From positions 58,094,001-58,158,000 of the forward strand of contig CM060733.1 of NCBI GenBank assembly GCA_030704615.1: DNA of 64,000 nucleotides, read 5' to 3'. Source of the stretch: Takakia lepidozioides (Eukaryota; Streptophyta; Takakiopsida; Takakiales; Takakiaceae). Position 1 is the first letter of the stretch; each line of letters opens with the position of its first letter. Below are positions 24,707 to 36,924 of this stretch, piece by piece. Both the position numbers and the translations under genes were made by a program. The notes under the pieces are model-generated. The model did no database searches and was not told where the DNA came from. It saw only the letters and a program-made list of their open reading frames with translations.

Positions 24707-25221
24707 GTTGTGACCAGTGTTGGACTGGTATATAGGTGAAGGACTGGTATAAAGTACTGGTATATGCACTGGTATTAGATACCAGACCAGTCTGGTATCA
24801 TTTGGGAGAATACTTGGTCATGTACCAGACCAGGCTGGTATCAGTTTTTTCATACCAGCCTCAATACCAGTACTCCCCCGCAGTCTACCTCATTTACTAT
24901 GGTATGTGTACCATATTAATTTATGTGTACATTTGCCTATACATTTGTATTTATGTATATTTACTTCTAAAGCCATCTTGAATTACAAGTTTATCAAATA
25001 GAAAATATCAAGTGAAAATAACTACAATACACATAAAGGATGATACCAGAGTTGATACCTCATACCAGCTGGTCATGATACTCATACTCATACTAGTATT
25101 TGGACAAATATACATCCACCATTATAGAGACCAGACTGGTAAGAAAACTTTGTGATACGTCCGGTACCAGGACCAGACTGGTATGTTAAAAACTTGATAC
25201 CAGTCCAACACTGGTTGTGAC
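24707..25221. mobile_element. hAT-type MITE with 8-bp target-site duplication
   Basis: GTTGTGAC at 24707-24714 is repeated exactly at 25214-25221. Between them lies a 499-bp element (24715-25213) beginning CAGTGTTGGACTGGTAT and ending with its exact inverse, ATACCAGTCCAACACTG. An 8-bp duplication and CAGTG-type ends are typical of the hAT superfamily. About a dozen ACTGGTAT/ATACCAGT-like motifs cluster towards both ends, as hAT subterminal repeats do. The middle is AT-rich and has no transposase, so the element is non-autonomous. Confidence 0.93.
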
Positions 25222-28200
25222 TCTGCGTCTGCATAAGCCTTTTTTTGGCATTTCGGCTCCCAAATAATGCGTCTCTAGTCTCCACCAAGTTGGCCTACGG
25301 TTCAGTGTTTGTATTTTTCGGTTATTAGTAATATTACTTGTGAACAAGTATAGGTAGTCAGCACTGGAATCAAATTTGTACTTTACTGAGATATGTTTGG
25401 ACTGTTTAATAACCATTTCTTTTTCTTCCTTTTTATTCTTTTTCTTCTTCATTTTTGAGGAAAAGGGGAGGAAGCCCTTGAGAGCTTTATTTATGATTAT
25501 TGAAGGCAAAAAATTAAAACCCTTTGAAGCTCTCACAAAAAACCATGAAGGATAATCCAACAAACAGTGAACTAGGCTCGGAACTGTGGATGCGTACAAG
25601 GACCAAAAGCGGTCCACACAAAGCATCCTGCGCACTGCATTTGTATTGTGTAAGATGGTCTTACTCCCAAAAAAAGGCAGCCCATGTGATGGAGTGACTT
25701 GGGCCGGGTGACATCAAGAAGCATCATGAATAATCAGAATCCTGTAGTTAGGTGGGGAAGGTTTATCTTGGTGCCATATCTTGGTGCCATATCTTGGTGA
25801 ACAGAATCCAGTGCCAATCTCTCTCAGACCTAGATGATGTTTAACATTTTGAAGGCTTCAGTAAAATTAAGTAGATTTACATATTACACTAATTTAATAT
25901 ATTTCATATTCACAAGTTACAAGGCCAAAAAATCTTGCCTTACCTCTTTTCACAGCCCACTTGCCAAAGCGTTAGCATAGACGACTGATGTTCATGTATT
26001 ATCCATGTTATAGCGGCCTAGATGGAACAGTTTACAGCCAATATGGACAAGTAGATGGATATGTTATTATTCTTCTTTGTGTCGCATGAGGCTTGACTCG
26101 TCACTGTGGCGTTGAAAGAGGTTACTTGAGAGAGGCTATTGTTCTCTTCACTATATTTAGGGGTCCTGTTTTGGAACGGTCGCTTGGGGTGTAAGTTTTT
26201 TTTTCCCTTTTCAAAAATTTAACCAGAAATTAAAAACAAAATGCACTTCAGTAGTGGATATAATCGTCTACGTTACCTGCACCTCGATTCTCCACTGCCA
26301 GAAAATATAATAAATCTTATTCCAAGGGGGGAGGGTTGACCACTGCACAGCTGAGTAAGTATGGTCACCCTTACATCCCCAATCTTAGTAAACTAAGTAG
26401 TATGTACAGAAACCTGTAATGACGTAATTAAAGCGATTCTAAAATTATCATTGTTTAATCTATTTCTTTAATTGCCGCATCCAGCACAAGGTTCCATGTT
26501 CCATCCTTCCATGATCCAAGTTGGCAAACGTACAACATAGTGACTAAATAAATATCCAACAGTAGTAGCAAGTGACAAATGACCCAATTTTTTATTTTAT
26601 TTTCCATAAGTACAAAAATTTTAGCGTGACAATAATTTATCGCAACCAAAGACCATTAGTGGGACAAACACCTTGAAGCATAACGCAGCATAAGAACGAG
26701 GGAGACGACGCAACCAAAGTTAGCGTAAGACAAAGGCAGAGGTACTACTATGTAGTTGAGGTCATTCCTTGCAGTATCGAACGTAAAGACCTTCTAGAGC
26801 CATTTTGTTGGCGTCCCCCACCCGGATGCGGCACACGCAAGATTTGGAATAGTTTGCGATTCGCAGGGCTATATTTGTAGTTAACATCACTTCAAGGCTG
26901 ATCGATGCAACTGGCAAGCATCCACCACTAGGTAGCGGTAGCCCCTTTTATAGCTCTATCACAATTCAATGGAACACTTCAACTTGGACAAACAGTTGAC
27001 TCCTTAACTTAACCCTAATTTATTAGCCTTAACTCAGCCTCAACAAATCCAATTTTACTAAAAGCTCATAAACCCAGATACTCCTACTATGTATCATATA
27101 GCCTTATATATCGGGCCCCATTTGACTCCCCAGTTGACCAGGAAGGACGACGGATGGATGAACATGTGGATGAACAGACTCAGATTTATCCCGGCAGTCA
27201 AACGCCGAGATATTTGTGGGGGACCGGTGACAGCTCCGGAGGCGAAATCGAGGGGCGGGGCTGGCGCCATCCGCGCCATTAAAATTTGTCGTAGCCGTGC
27301 ATTATCTTACTGTATACTACTATTAAACTGGGGCCAGCCACGTGCCCCGTGCATTAAATAGGTTGACGGAATACTGGGATTATATTCCCCCTGCAACGGG
27401 CGGCCCACAGGCGCCGAGGAACCGGCAGCATCCGGTCTGCATGCAGGCTGGATACGCTCGGGACAGACCCCCTGCAGCTGCGACGGCCACGTGCCAGTCA
27501 GCCCGGGAGCGAAGGGGCATGTGAGCAGTGGCCGGCCACGTGCTGGCCAACACTTTCTGCTGCCTTCTCAATCATCCATCCCTCAACCACCTCTCATCCA
27601 CAGCAACGACATCTGTTCTTCCTGCTTTCTGGGGTCAACTGGAATTACATTGGCTCGCGACTGCTGAAGCAAACTTCGAACCGGCACGTGTCCAGATCTA
27701 CACTGCGAGAGTCGGAAACGGGGCCGGCTAACGGAAGCCGGGTGGGAAACTGCATGCGCCGTCTCGTGGACGAAGTTCATCTGGAGTTGGATGGTTAAAG
27801 CGGGGCTAAACTAGGTGCGGAGATATAGCCATGTGGCTATGAGGACCCGGCAAAACTACCGGGCGGCGATGGCTGTCGCCCCCTTCTAACTGCCGTAAAG
27901 CGCAAAAGGACCCGGTGACTCGCCGGGTCACCTGCCCTTTTTGTTTGATGTGCTTGATTTCTTGTCGTCGCCCTACTGGGGGCCCCCCATTGTCGCCCCA
28001 CGATTTCGCCATGTGTAGCCACTGAATGAAACTCTTTTTCATTGCCTCGTACGTTTTCATCCATCCCCAAACCCCTAATCTATCCACCTTGTTGGTGCAA
28101 GAATTATTTCAGTTGCGAGCGCGGTGAGCGGATGGACAGTTGAGAAATATGAAGAAAGAATTGCGAAAGAATGTGCGGAGAGAGAATCAGTGCGGTCGCA

Positions 28201-28814
28201 TGCATACGTCAAAGTGGACATGGTTTTGGTTATTGGCTTCTTGTACCATCTCTCCAGATGATTGTTTCGGACCGGGTTGTCCATTGAGGTCCGTCAACGG
28301 TCCACACTCAGGGTGACTTGCGCTCTATGTTGTGTGACGGATAACAAAAACCTTGTGCTCGTAACTTGAATCCTTGTAGCGGAAATGAACTAGTAACATG
28401 CTGAATTGTTGGGGCCGGTGGTGACCAATCGGCCTTGATACTAGCTGGGTTGGTGCTACACTTGGCCTTACCATTGTCATGTCGGCGCCGCCGGTGACCC
28501 CTGTGATGCTTCAGGACGGATATGCCTATTGTCCTACTGAAATCTGAATGAATGGTGAATACTTATGTCCATCTATTCTAAATTATTAACTATTATGTAT
28601 TCCTAATACAGAATGATAGTTATGAGGACATTTAATATGAAACTACATCACTTTCTGCTTGAGGGAGAAAATAAAACCATCATCGAAAACGACCGGGCGA
28701 TTAGTCGATTACCTAGTTGCTCCTAAAGTCCACACAAAAACCATCGGATAAACCGTTGAATTCGAGAGATGATCGGAACACAACGAACTTATTTGGACTA
28801 TGAACAAAAGCTCA
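25222..28814. other. Intergenic; no gene identified
   Basis: 25400-25570 is A/T-rich with homopolymer runs. 27190-27960 is GC-rich (several CACGTG motifs and ACCCGG/CCGGGT palindromes) and contains only overlapping non-homologous frames. Nothing else was recognised. Confidence 0.45.
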
Positions 28815-29610
28815 TTGCCGGTGGCAGCGGATGAGGAGTTCGGATAAGCACCCGTAGTAAGGTGGCAGCGGATGAGAAGTTCGGGTGCTCTTCGGATAAG
28901 CACCCATAGCAAGATACCGTTCCGCACGGTGGAAAATAAATCATTAATCTATGGCCATAATATTATGCAGAGTTCGGATAAGCAGCCGTAGGAAGGTGGC
29001 AGCGGATGAGAAGTTCGGGTGCTCTTCGGATAAGCACCCATAGCAAGATACCGTTCCGCACGGTGGAAAATAAATCATTAATCTATGGCCATAATATTAT
29101 GCAGAGTTCGGATAAGCAGCCGTAGGAAGGTGGCAGCGGATGAGAAGTTCGGGTGCTCTTCGGATAAGCACCCATAGCAAGATACTGTTCCGCACGGTGG
29201 AAAATAAATCATTAATCTATGGCCGTAATATTATGCAGAGTTCGGATAAGCACCTAGTAAGATACCGTTCCGCACAGTGGAAAATAAATCATTAATCTAT
29301 GGCCATAATATTATGCAGAGTTCGGATAAGCAGCCGTAGGAAGGTGGCAGCGGATGAGAAGTTCGGGTGCTCTTCAGAGGCACCCATAGCAAGATACCGT
29401 TCCGAACGGTGGAAAATAAATCATTAATCTATGGCCGTAATATTATGCAGAGTTCGGATAAGCACGTAGTAAGATACCGTTCCGCACGGTGGAAAATAAA
29501 TCATTAATCTATGGCCGTAATATTATGCAGAGTTCGGATAAGCACGTAGTAAGATACCGTTCCGCACGGTGGAAAATAAATCATTAATCTATGGTCTTAA
29601 TATGATGCAG
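28815..29610. repeat. Tandem array of long (132-134 bp) and short (80 bp) units
   Basis: Unit starts (AGTTCGGATAAGCA) lie at 28971, 29105, 29239, 29319, 29451 and 29531, giving spacings of 134, 134, 80, 132 and 80, with a final 80-bp unit ending near 29610. A diverged partial unit precedes 28971. The short unit is the long one with the internal GGTGGCAGCGGATGAGAAG segment deleted. Copies differ at only a few positions. GGATAAG occurs ten times: 28842, 28894, 28976, 29028, 29110, 29162, 29244, 29324, 29456 and 29536. Confidence 0.95.
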
Positions 29611-30646
29611 ACCAAGAAAAAACAAATAATGTAAATGGGGCCAAAGATGCCCATAAAAGAGTAAAATATTGAGGGGCACACAGCATACCCGCAATCATGG
29701 CCATGTGCCCATGCGCCATCATGCGCTCCTCGCATGCCACTGGTGGAATGACGCGCAACGTGTGGCTGCCCCACATGGCGCCATGGCATGGATGGGGTGG
29801 GGACGGATGGAAGGCGAGGGTGCAGCGTGGATGGATGGAAAGAGAGGAATGGTGGCAACCGTCCGTTTGCTGCCATGGCCTGCTGGAGGCCGCCATCTTG
29901 AGAAAGCACCGGCCTGCGCTCTGTCTGCGTCCCTCGCTCTCCCTCTTCGTGCGGACAAGCCCTTGTCCAAAGCCGTCGTCAGCGCGAATCAATCGGAGGG
30001 GAGCAAGAGCGGTGCAGAGATTATTAAGATTGAGTGGAGGTCTAGCTCGGGCTGTCACGGACACGGATTGCTTGAGGTGCGGGAACGGTTTCTTGTTGTA
30101 GGTGTGTCTCTGTGTGAGTCCGTCTTCTTGCGTTTCATTGGCTTGGTTGCTTTTGAGAACCCTACAACATTCGGTGTGATTAGAGAATCACACTGTTGTC
30201 TCCGCCTTGGCCGATCTTGGAACTTTCTTTTTCCGTCTCGATTTTCTTTGTAGAAGGCGTCTCTGTCAGCCGAGGGTTCTAGTTTCGGTAGCGGGTGAGG
30301 GAGTCGCGGAGTCGCTCGTCTTTCTCTCCAGAGCCGTTGTTATCTCATTGCGGTCTCTTGTGGATTGCGCGTTACGTGGCCTGTATGTGCCGGGTTTTGG
30401 CTGCGTAGTTATCTTTCTCCTTTGGTTTGTCCATCGTCAGCCGCGTTCTCTCGGTTTATGTTGATTTGGATCTCTTGTCGAGCTTTGTAGGTTTATCGAA
30501 CACCGGATCTTTTCAGCAACTAGTTTGTGGAGGATTTTGACGAGTGGAAATCGGGTTACAAGCGGGAAGGCAAACTTTGATATTTGGATAGAAGCACGGT
30601 AACCGTGCTTCTTAGCGGATTCAGACTGGCAGCCCTGGAGACCGAG
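29611..30646 (+). promoter_or_regulatory. Upstream region and probable 5' leader of the MYB gene
   Basis: About 1 kb between the tandem array and the MYB start codon. It contains long open frames (for example 29669-30253) without a family signature or a sensible splice exit, so probably none is a gene. The part nearest the ATG is likely 5' UTR with upstream ATGs. The extent of promoter and leader cannot be set from sequence alone. Confidence 0.4.
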
Positions 30647-33330
30647 ATGACTCGCAGGTGCTCGCACTGTGGCCACAATGGACACAATTCGAGGACATGT
30701 CCAGATCGAGGGGTGCGGCTGTTTGGTGTTAGGCTGACGGATGGAGTGAGTATGAGTATGAGAAAGAGTATGAGTATGAATAATCTGAGCCACTACGCCA
30801 CGGCCAACAATCCGCCATCGACACCCGAGCACTCAGAATCGGGAGCTGCGCCTGACGGTTACGTCTCGGATGGTCTTGTTCAGACATCAAGCAATGCTCG
30901 AGAAAGAAAGAAAGGTGTGTATTTTGGCTCAACAGCGTGTTTTGTGCTGTACGCATATTTTTGAAGATTGGCCAGGAGTCCCGGGTGCTCGCTGTCGTCA
31001 CAATTTTTGGGAGGTGTCCTCATCAACTGTAGTTTGACATCCGAGATGATTACTAGAGCCGCAGGAGCGACAGACCAATAGTTAACTGCGAGCTGCATGG
31101 AGCTCGACCCCTACTTGTGGAAAGAAATGCGGTTGATTGGAGGACATTGATTGTATCTTGTTCTTTCCAAGAGATGATTTGCAGTCTATATACCTGAGTT
31201 TCCTCATATTTTAAACAGGCTGTCCAAGTGCTTGAACGCCTTAAAAATCTGGTCGGAGTGATGTAATAGCCATCTCCCGCTCATACATGACTAAAGTAGT
31301 AGGATATTCATATGTCGACGGACAGCGTAGATGAACTCAAAGTCTTCCTAGCCTTTGGATTGTAGATCACATGTCTAGGTTTAAACCTCCTGGTCCGGGG
31401 CAAGTCTGGCATTGAACGGCTGATCCGGTAAGGCATTGGTCTGATCCGTATCCGCAGCAGCGGTCAGACATCGGTGCCTTTAGGGAAGCGTTGGTCACTT
31501 GGAAAGTATCAAGTTGGTGAGGATGTCATGCCCTCCTAATAGCTGAGGGATTTAGATTCGGCTATCAGTGTCCTGACTGTTGAGTAAGCTCTCCAAACAC
31601 CCAGACTACAGGCATCTGCACTCAAGAATGATTGGCCAAGAGCCTGTGATGGCCAATACTGACATGTGGTGTTTAATTGTAACCTGAGTTTCTCACGTGA
31701 GGCTGTGGGTGTACTTAGGTTGAAGGCAAAGATGATGAAATGAATGGTTAAGCAAGTTCTGAATAGCAGCAAACACTGTCTGTGCAATGCTATTCTGACA
31801 AGCCAAGGTGATGCTGATGCAGGGGTGCCATGGACCGAGGAGGAACACCGCCTGTTCTTGCTGGGACTTCAGAAGCTTGGGAAAGGTGATTGGAGGGGTA
31901 TCTCAAGAAACTTCGTGCAGACTCGAACACCAACTCAGGTGGCTAGCCATGCGCAGAAGTATTTTATCAGGCAAAGTAATCTGAACAAGAGGAAGAGGCG
32001 GTCAAGTTTGTTTGACATAGTTTCTGAAACGGTATGTTACATGCTTGCCGTCTTTTGAAAGTATTCATGGTGTCCTCCTCACCAAATGGTCTGAAGATTA
32101 TCTACGTCTACTGGCTTGGAGTGCAGTGGATCTGTCTGCCTCTTGATTACTGAAGATGTAGATGTCAACAGTTCATCGTATCTCCTTGTTCTACTAATCG
32201 TAGCATTGGACTGAAAAGCTCTGCAAGGCCATCTGTGACTGACATGAATGAATTATGTTCATGAGTCTGTATTAATGCTCACAGTCTGCTGGTATGCCTG
32301 CAACTTTTAGAGTGGTTTTGCATCGTCTTTTGTCTTCTGAAGTTTCAGATCTTTACCTGAAAGAAATTTGCAGTTGAAGGCAAGTGCAAAGGTAGATGTG
32401 TGGTGCATGAATCTTTGTAGTGACCACTACGACACATGAATATGTATCACAGCAATACCTTCTTCGCCAGTTCACCAATGGTGTTGATTGTCTTTGACGT
32501 GCATATCTTCACAAGACTGAACAGGATATCTGCATGGTAGACTTACCCTTTACACTAGATTCCAGCCCCGAGAAGGATTGGTCAAGTTTCACTTTAGCAG
32601 ATTTTGACATAAATATCTTGCTGGTGTCTTGCAGGGTCCAAGCCCGATGGTGGAAGAGCCCATTTCTAAGGCTCTCCCAGAGATGTCTGCTCCTCTGCAT
32701 CAGCTTAGCTTAGGGCCAAGTCCAATGTATTCGGGGATTTACTATGATCCAGCCGTGCCGCATGGATTTGGAATCCCTACCAGACCGTATGCAATGGCGG
32801 CCCATATGGCAGCTCCAATGAACATGCCTGTCATGTCTGTAGGAAGTGGACCTTCCGAACAGGCAACTGAGGTTGCAGGATTGGGGTACAGTGGGGATGT
32901 CAGCAGATCTGTTCTCCAAAGACCAGTTGCGGTAGCAGCTACTCCCGCTTCTGTTAGTTCGGCAGTGCCTGGAGGGTTGGCAATGAATGCTCCCCTTGGC
33001 ATCACAAACATTTCCGCCTCACACATGCCTTATCCCTTTCCTATGTGGCCAGGTCTCGCACCGCAGGAATACAGCAGGACAATTACCTCATCTTCCCCCA
33101 CAAATCCCAAAGTTGTGAGACCAACGGCTACGGTGCCTACTGTGCCTGTTAAGATAGATGAGACCAGGGAGATGTCACAATTGAGCTTGGGATTGTCTCC
33201 TCCAGAGCCCTCGTCTCTTACTTTGAAACTGTTGGACCAGCCTTCCAGGCACTCTTCGGCATTTCATGTCAACACCTCTTTTGACACAAGCAGTTTGGGC
33301 TCAGGTGGCAATGCAATCAGCGTGGTTTGA
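30647..33330 (+). CDS. Zinc-knuckle SHAQKYF-class single-repeat MYB transcription factor (KUA1/MYBS3-like)
   Basis: A nuclear DNA-binding protein of the plant 1R-MYB group that binds I-box/TATCCA-type sites, usually as a repressor. Exons: 30647-30914, 31808-32031, 32635-33330, in phase; 1188 nt, 395 residues. A CX2CX4HX4C zinc knuckle is formed by C5, C8, H13 and C18 ([14 protein letters not shown]). It is followed at 24-28 by RLFGV, the known plant repression motif. The MYB repeat (about 94-145) runs [20 protein letters not shown] and ends SHAQKYF (136-142), with W98 and W118 as core tryptophans. The rest is Ser/Pro/Met-rich. Near the C terminus are LSLGL (347-351) and LTLKL (359-363), both matching the LxLxL EAR pattern. 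The start was chosen because the knuckle always sits at the N terminus in this family. The GGATAAG array lies about 1.1-1.8 kb upstream. Confidence 0.94.
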
Positions 33331-34639
33331 GGAAAGCCAGGAGATAGATTTTTGGAGGTGAAAACAGATGGGGTCCAATGTGATTGTGGTGTAGATACAA
33401 TGCAGCTGGGTCGATCCCTCCTGGAAAGATTGGGCGTTTCTGGTGTCTGTAGACTAATTTTTATGTACATAGCTACATTCATTGCTGTGCCAGATGCTAG
33501 TCAGTCCCCAGGTTGTAAACTATGAAGGAAAGAGAGTGTGGAGAAATACAGAGCGTAGCGGCTCCCTCCTGGAATAGGCATATGGGTGGTGGAAAGCCTG
33601 CGACGATCCACACTGTCAACTAAAGTTTCCATCGCGGTACATTTTGACTCTTGATAGGCGACAGCAGCCCAAATGTTTGCGATGCATGTCATAAGCAAGC
33701 AGTTGTGCCGTTGTTGGTAGCTTTCCATTGGTATGGGGGCTGGGTGGCCCTGTTATTGATCAAAGCAGTGATTTGAGTGGATTGTCTACTGTTGCCAACT
33801 TACTGTCTTGCAAGTGCGGACATTGTCCTCTTGCCTTTCTTTCTGAATGTCACCTTTGGTTGCTCATACATGTGAACCCTGGACAGGGGTTTAGACCGTG
33901 TCTGGTTTTTGTTATTTGTATCATTAGCCTCCAGTGGGATTCTCTCTCCACTCACCTGGCCTTGACTTCCAGACAAATGGGTTTTTAATGCTCATAGGTG
34001 GCCCAGGGTTCTGAGGATGGGAACAGAATGTGGAGACTTGTTTTTTTAGCTCTTCACCTGATACATGGCAGTTTCCAACCTGGGAACTGCATGAACTCTG
34101 GAAAGTGTTGAATATTTTGGGCCACTGTTGTGCCTGTGCTGTCAAGGAATGCAGATGAGATTGCTTGACGGGTAACTTGCCAGATCCAAGGATGCTTACA
34201 CCCTTCCGTATTTCTTGCAAAGGAACGGAGAAGTCCCTCTACCAGAACCATGGTTCTGTGGAATTGTTGTGGAGACGGACTACAGTGCTGATCTGGTGCC
34301 TGTCTATCACGAGGAAGGGTTGAGCCACAATATATAGCTCAACATAACAGAGTTCTTCAAGGGTGTTCATGGCATAACTGGTTGTCCACATGGTAATGGA
34401 AGACGGCTTTGGGTAAATATGTCTGCAAAATACGTTCACATCTTGAGGTCTGCTACACAATGAGCCAGTCTTGGCAAAACTGACGGGGTTCTAGCATCCA
34501 AGAGTACTAGGACAACATGCGTTTTGTCAAGTACTTGGAGTACATCCATGATGCTCCCGAATTTGGCATATACATGTTGAGAAAGGTGTTGTGTGGGAAC
34601 ACTTCAGCCTGAATCCACATTGGATTATGTGAGACTGCA
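33331..34639. other. 3' flank of the MYB gene and intergenic sequence
   Basis: Probable 3' UTR just after the stop; beyond about 33700 no coding or repeat signature was recognised. Confidence 0.45.
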
Positions 34640-34980
34640 CTAGCTCCCCTCTGCTAGGCCTTTCATCTTGATGAACTTATTTAAGAGAGACGCATCTGAA
34701 TTTGCTGAAATGCCTCCTTGGTTCAAAATTTCTATAACCTCTTTGAATTGTTCTGCCACACATAGTGTTCTCACATGCCCAGAAGTGCATCCCTGTCTTG
34801 GTCCTCTGTCAGAAATCAAATATTGGTTATGGTGGAGGTGCTTTATCAACTGTGCTGATACTCTTGCTTCCAGTTGACCATCTGTACCATGCAGGTTTCT
34901 TGTAGCTATCGGTCCACAATGCTGCTTCCGGCCCTCTGGAGTGAATCTGGACCAACACTGCATCCCTACCACCTTCACCT
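34640..34980 (-). pseudogene. PPR-gene relic (N-terminal part)
   Basis: A minus-strand open frame ends with VRTLCVAEQFKEVIEILNQG, then a short ISANSDASLLNKFIKMK-like stretch. This resembles the N-terminal lead-in and first repeat of plant PLS-class PPR proteins (C-x-E-x-x-F/L-KEAIEIL..., then ..LLNKCIKMKALAEG). The frame stops after GLAEGS, and no further PPR motifs follow downstream. The upstream part (34873-34971 on the plus strand) is shared with two loci near 43.8 and 44.4 kb. Organellar RNA processing is the role of intact relatives; this piece is too short to function. Confidence 0.55.
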
Positions 34981-35758
34981 ACCTCTGGGCAGCACCTACA
35001 CGTTGATAAGATACACATATAACAGACATTCACTTGAGTGCCTCGTTTATCCTACTGTTGACTAGGCTTCCAAACCTTCTCCTCACCTCGAGGTGAAGAT
35101 GTGGCCTTAGATATGATCACTGAACACAACTTCAGGTTTGGAATTTTGGGCTTCACATTTTGCAGATCCTGGGCCGACTACATTGAGACACCCTCCATGT
35201 TTTGATTCTGTGATGGCTTACTTTGGATGGAGACTTGTCTGCCATACCCTTGTTATAAGTTCAGAACAAGGTTGACCTTGTTGCAGTCCTCTCCCTATGT
35301 ATACCAAGGGCTCAGGTTTGCTCGAGCCTGTTAAAACATAAAATTGCCCATTAGAGAGAGGGAGAGAGAGAACTCCCATCGTAGCTGACATAACTAGAAG
35401 TCACTTCACCTTATGGCTACCACCTCCTTTCAAGTGTGGGCCGGGCCCTATAAACAAAGTGCGGATGTGCAGCTATGGTTGTTTTCCAGTTTGCATTTGT
35501 TTGTGATAACCGCGGTTAGGGATGTAGTGGCGATGGTATTCATGTTTGAATGTGCAAGTGTGCAAGAGTGAGTTTGAGGTTGGTATGGAGAGAATCAAGG
35601 TTTTCTGTATGTGTGGCGGTGGATAAACAAAATATTTATATTTTATCCGACACACGTTTGCAGTTCATTAAGAAGTGGTCTACGTATATGGAGGCAGTGT
35701 CGAAGAGGTGGACAATTTGCACGACGACAGTGCTAGAATGTGCACGCCTATACTCCAA
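34981..35758. other. Intergenic; no gene identified
   Basis: Contains a short GA-rich tract near 35353-35370; nothing else recognised. Confidence 0.45.
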
Positions 35759-36460
35759 TAAGGTAGAAACACCTAAAATGGATCATTTAAGAAATGTGTG
35801 CAATTTTAGGTGTGCAGTGTTGTCATATATATTTTTCTGATGTGGGCACAAAGAAATGAAATTTAATGAAAAAAAGATAAATAATTTCCGAATTATTTTG
35901 TAATATTGGTGAATATTCAATGTGAAATCATGGAATAACCTTGAATGGAGGTAGGCGGTACTATTTTGAACCACAAGTGCACTCTGTTTGGAGCCAAAGT
36001 GCCCAAAAAGTACACGTCCTCGTCCTCTTTCACTTCACTGATTAAACACCATAGTAACATAGACCATGTCAGTCGACTAACATAACCATTTATTGACCTC
36101 AAAGTAACCTCCCACCTTAAAGAAAACTCAGCTCAAGGTCCATATGGAAGAAACTCAATCCAGATCATTGATCAGGGAATGTGATCCCCTCTCCTACATG
36201 TTTGGATTAGTTGTTCTTGTCTCCACTCATTCATGACTTGATACTTCTCTCAAAGTGCGCGGCGGTGTTTATTAACTTGTCCATCAAGTGCTGTCATCAT
36301 GATCATGTATGAGTTAAAAAGGTTCATTGGAGTTCCGTTGTGGCTCACCACATGACTTAACCTGGACCATGTGTGATCAAAGCACCTTTTAAAGATGGCA
36401 TAAGGTATTTTTCTAGGGGTCCGTATTGGGATGTGCTCCATTTTAGGTGTTTCTACCTTA
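35759..36460. mobile_element. MITE with 22-bp perfect terminal inverted repeats and TA flanks (Tc1/mariner-like)
   Basis: AGGTAGAAACACCTAAAATG(GA) starts at 35761 and its exact inverse ends at 36458, giving a 698-bp element. A TA dinucleotide borders each end, which is the target duplication of Tc1/mariner elements. The interior is AT-rich without a transposase. The family assignment rests on the TA flank and perfect ends only; a two-base duplication is weak evidence. Confidence 0.75.
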
Positions 36461-36870
36461 GTAGCTTGTAGAAGATGACGTATACATGTATTACACTTGC
36501 ATTCACGACAGCCAATCTATATCACGTATATGTAGATATGTTGACCTTAATGAAATCTCCCTTTTTATCAGCAATGTTCCGGTTCTTTGTGTAATAATAG
36601 TGAAGAGCCCACCCTCCAGCATTGTTGTCTTAAGATTATAGGAGCATTTTTTTTTCTTTTTTTTCTTTTTTGTGCATTTAGTTTGTATTGCTTGGTCTTA
36701 TATCTCTCATTTCATATTGTATTTTCAATGAGGTGAATGGCTTGTTGGGTATTTTAAGGGGGGTTGCTGTGGCAAGTAGGATCTATGGGGATAGTTGCGA
36801 TAGGCATAAACATGGGTGAGAACTTTTTTTCTTCTAATAATTCCAAGTAAATTTTTCTACTATATGTATA

Positions 36871-36924
<54 letters not shown>

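Noticed and set aside
27870-27960. ACCCGG/CCGGGT inverted motifs as a possible transposon end
   Set aside because: Motifs are short and GC-rich, with no matching partner end or target duplication found.
28815-29610. Regularly spaced repeats suggesting a CRISPR array
   Set aside because: Units are 80-134 bp with no unique spacers, in a eukaryotic genome; this is an ordinary tandem array.
29669-30253. 194-codon plus-strand open frame upstream of the MYB gene
   Set aside because: Met/His/Trp-rich translation without domains, overlapped by equally long frames on both strands; most likely promoter and leader sequence of a GC-rich region.
30715-30790. (AGTATG)n-like short repeat in MYB exon 1 as a microsatellite disrupting the gene
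   Set aside because: It is in frame, encodes a Ser/Met-rich stretch and leaves the coding sequence open.
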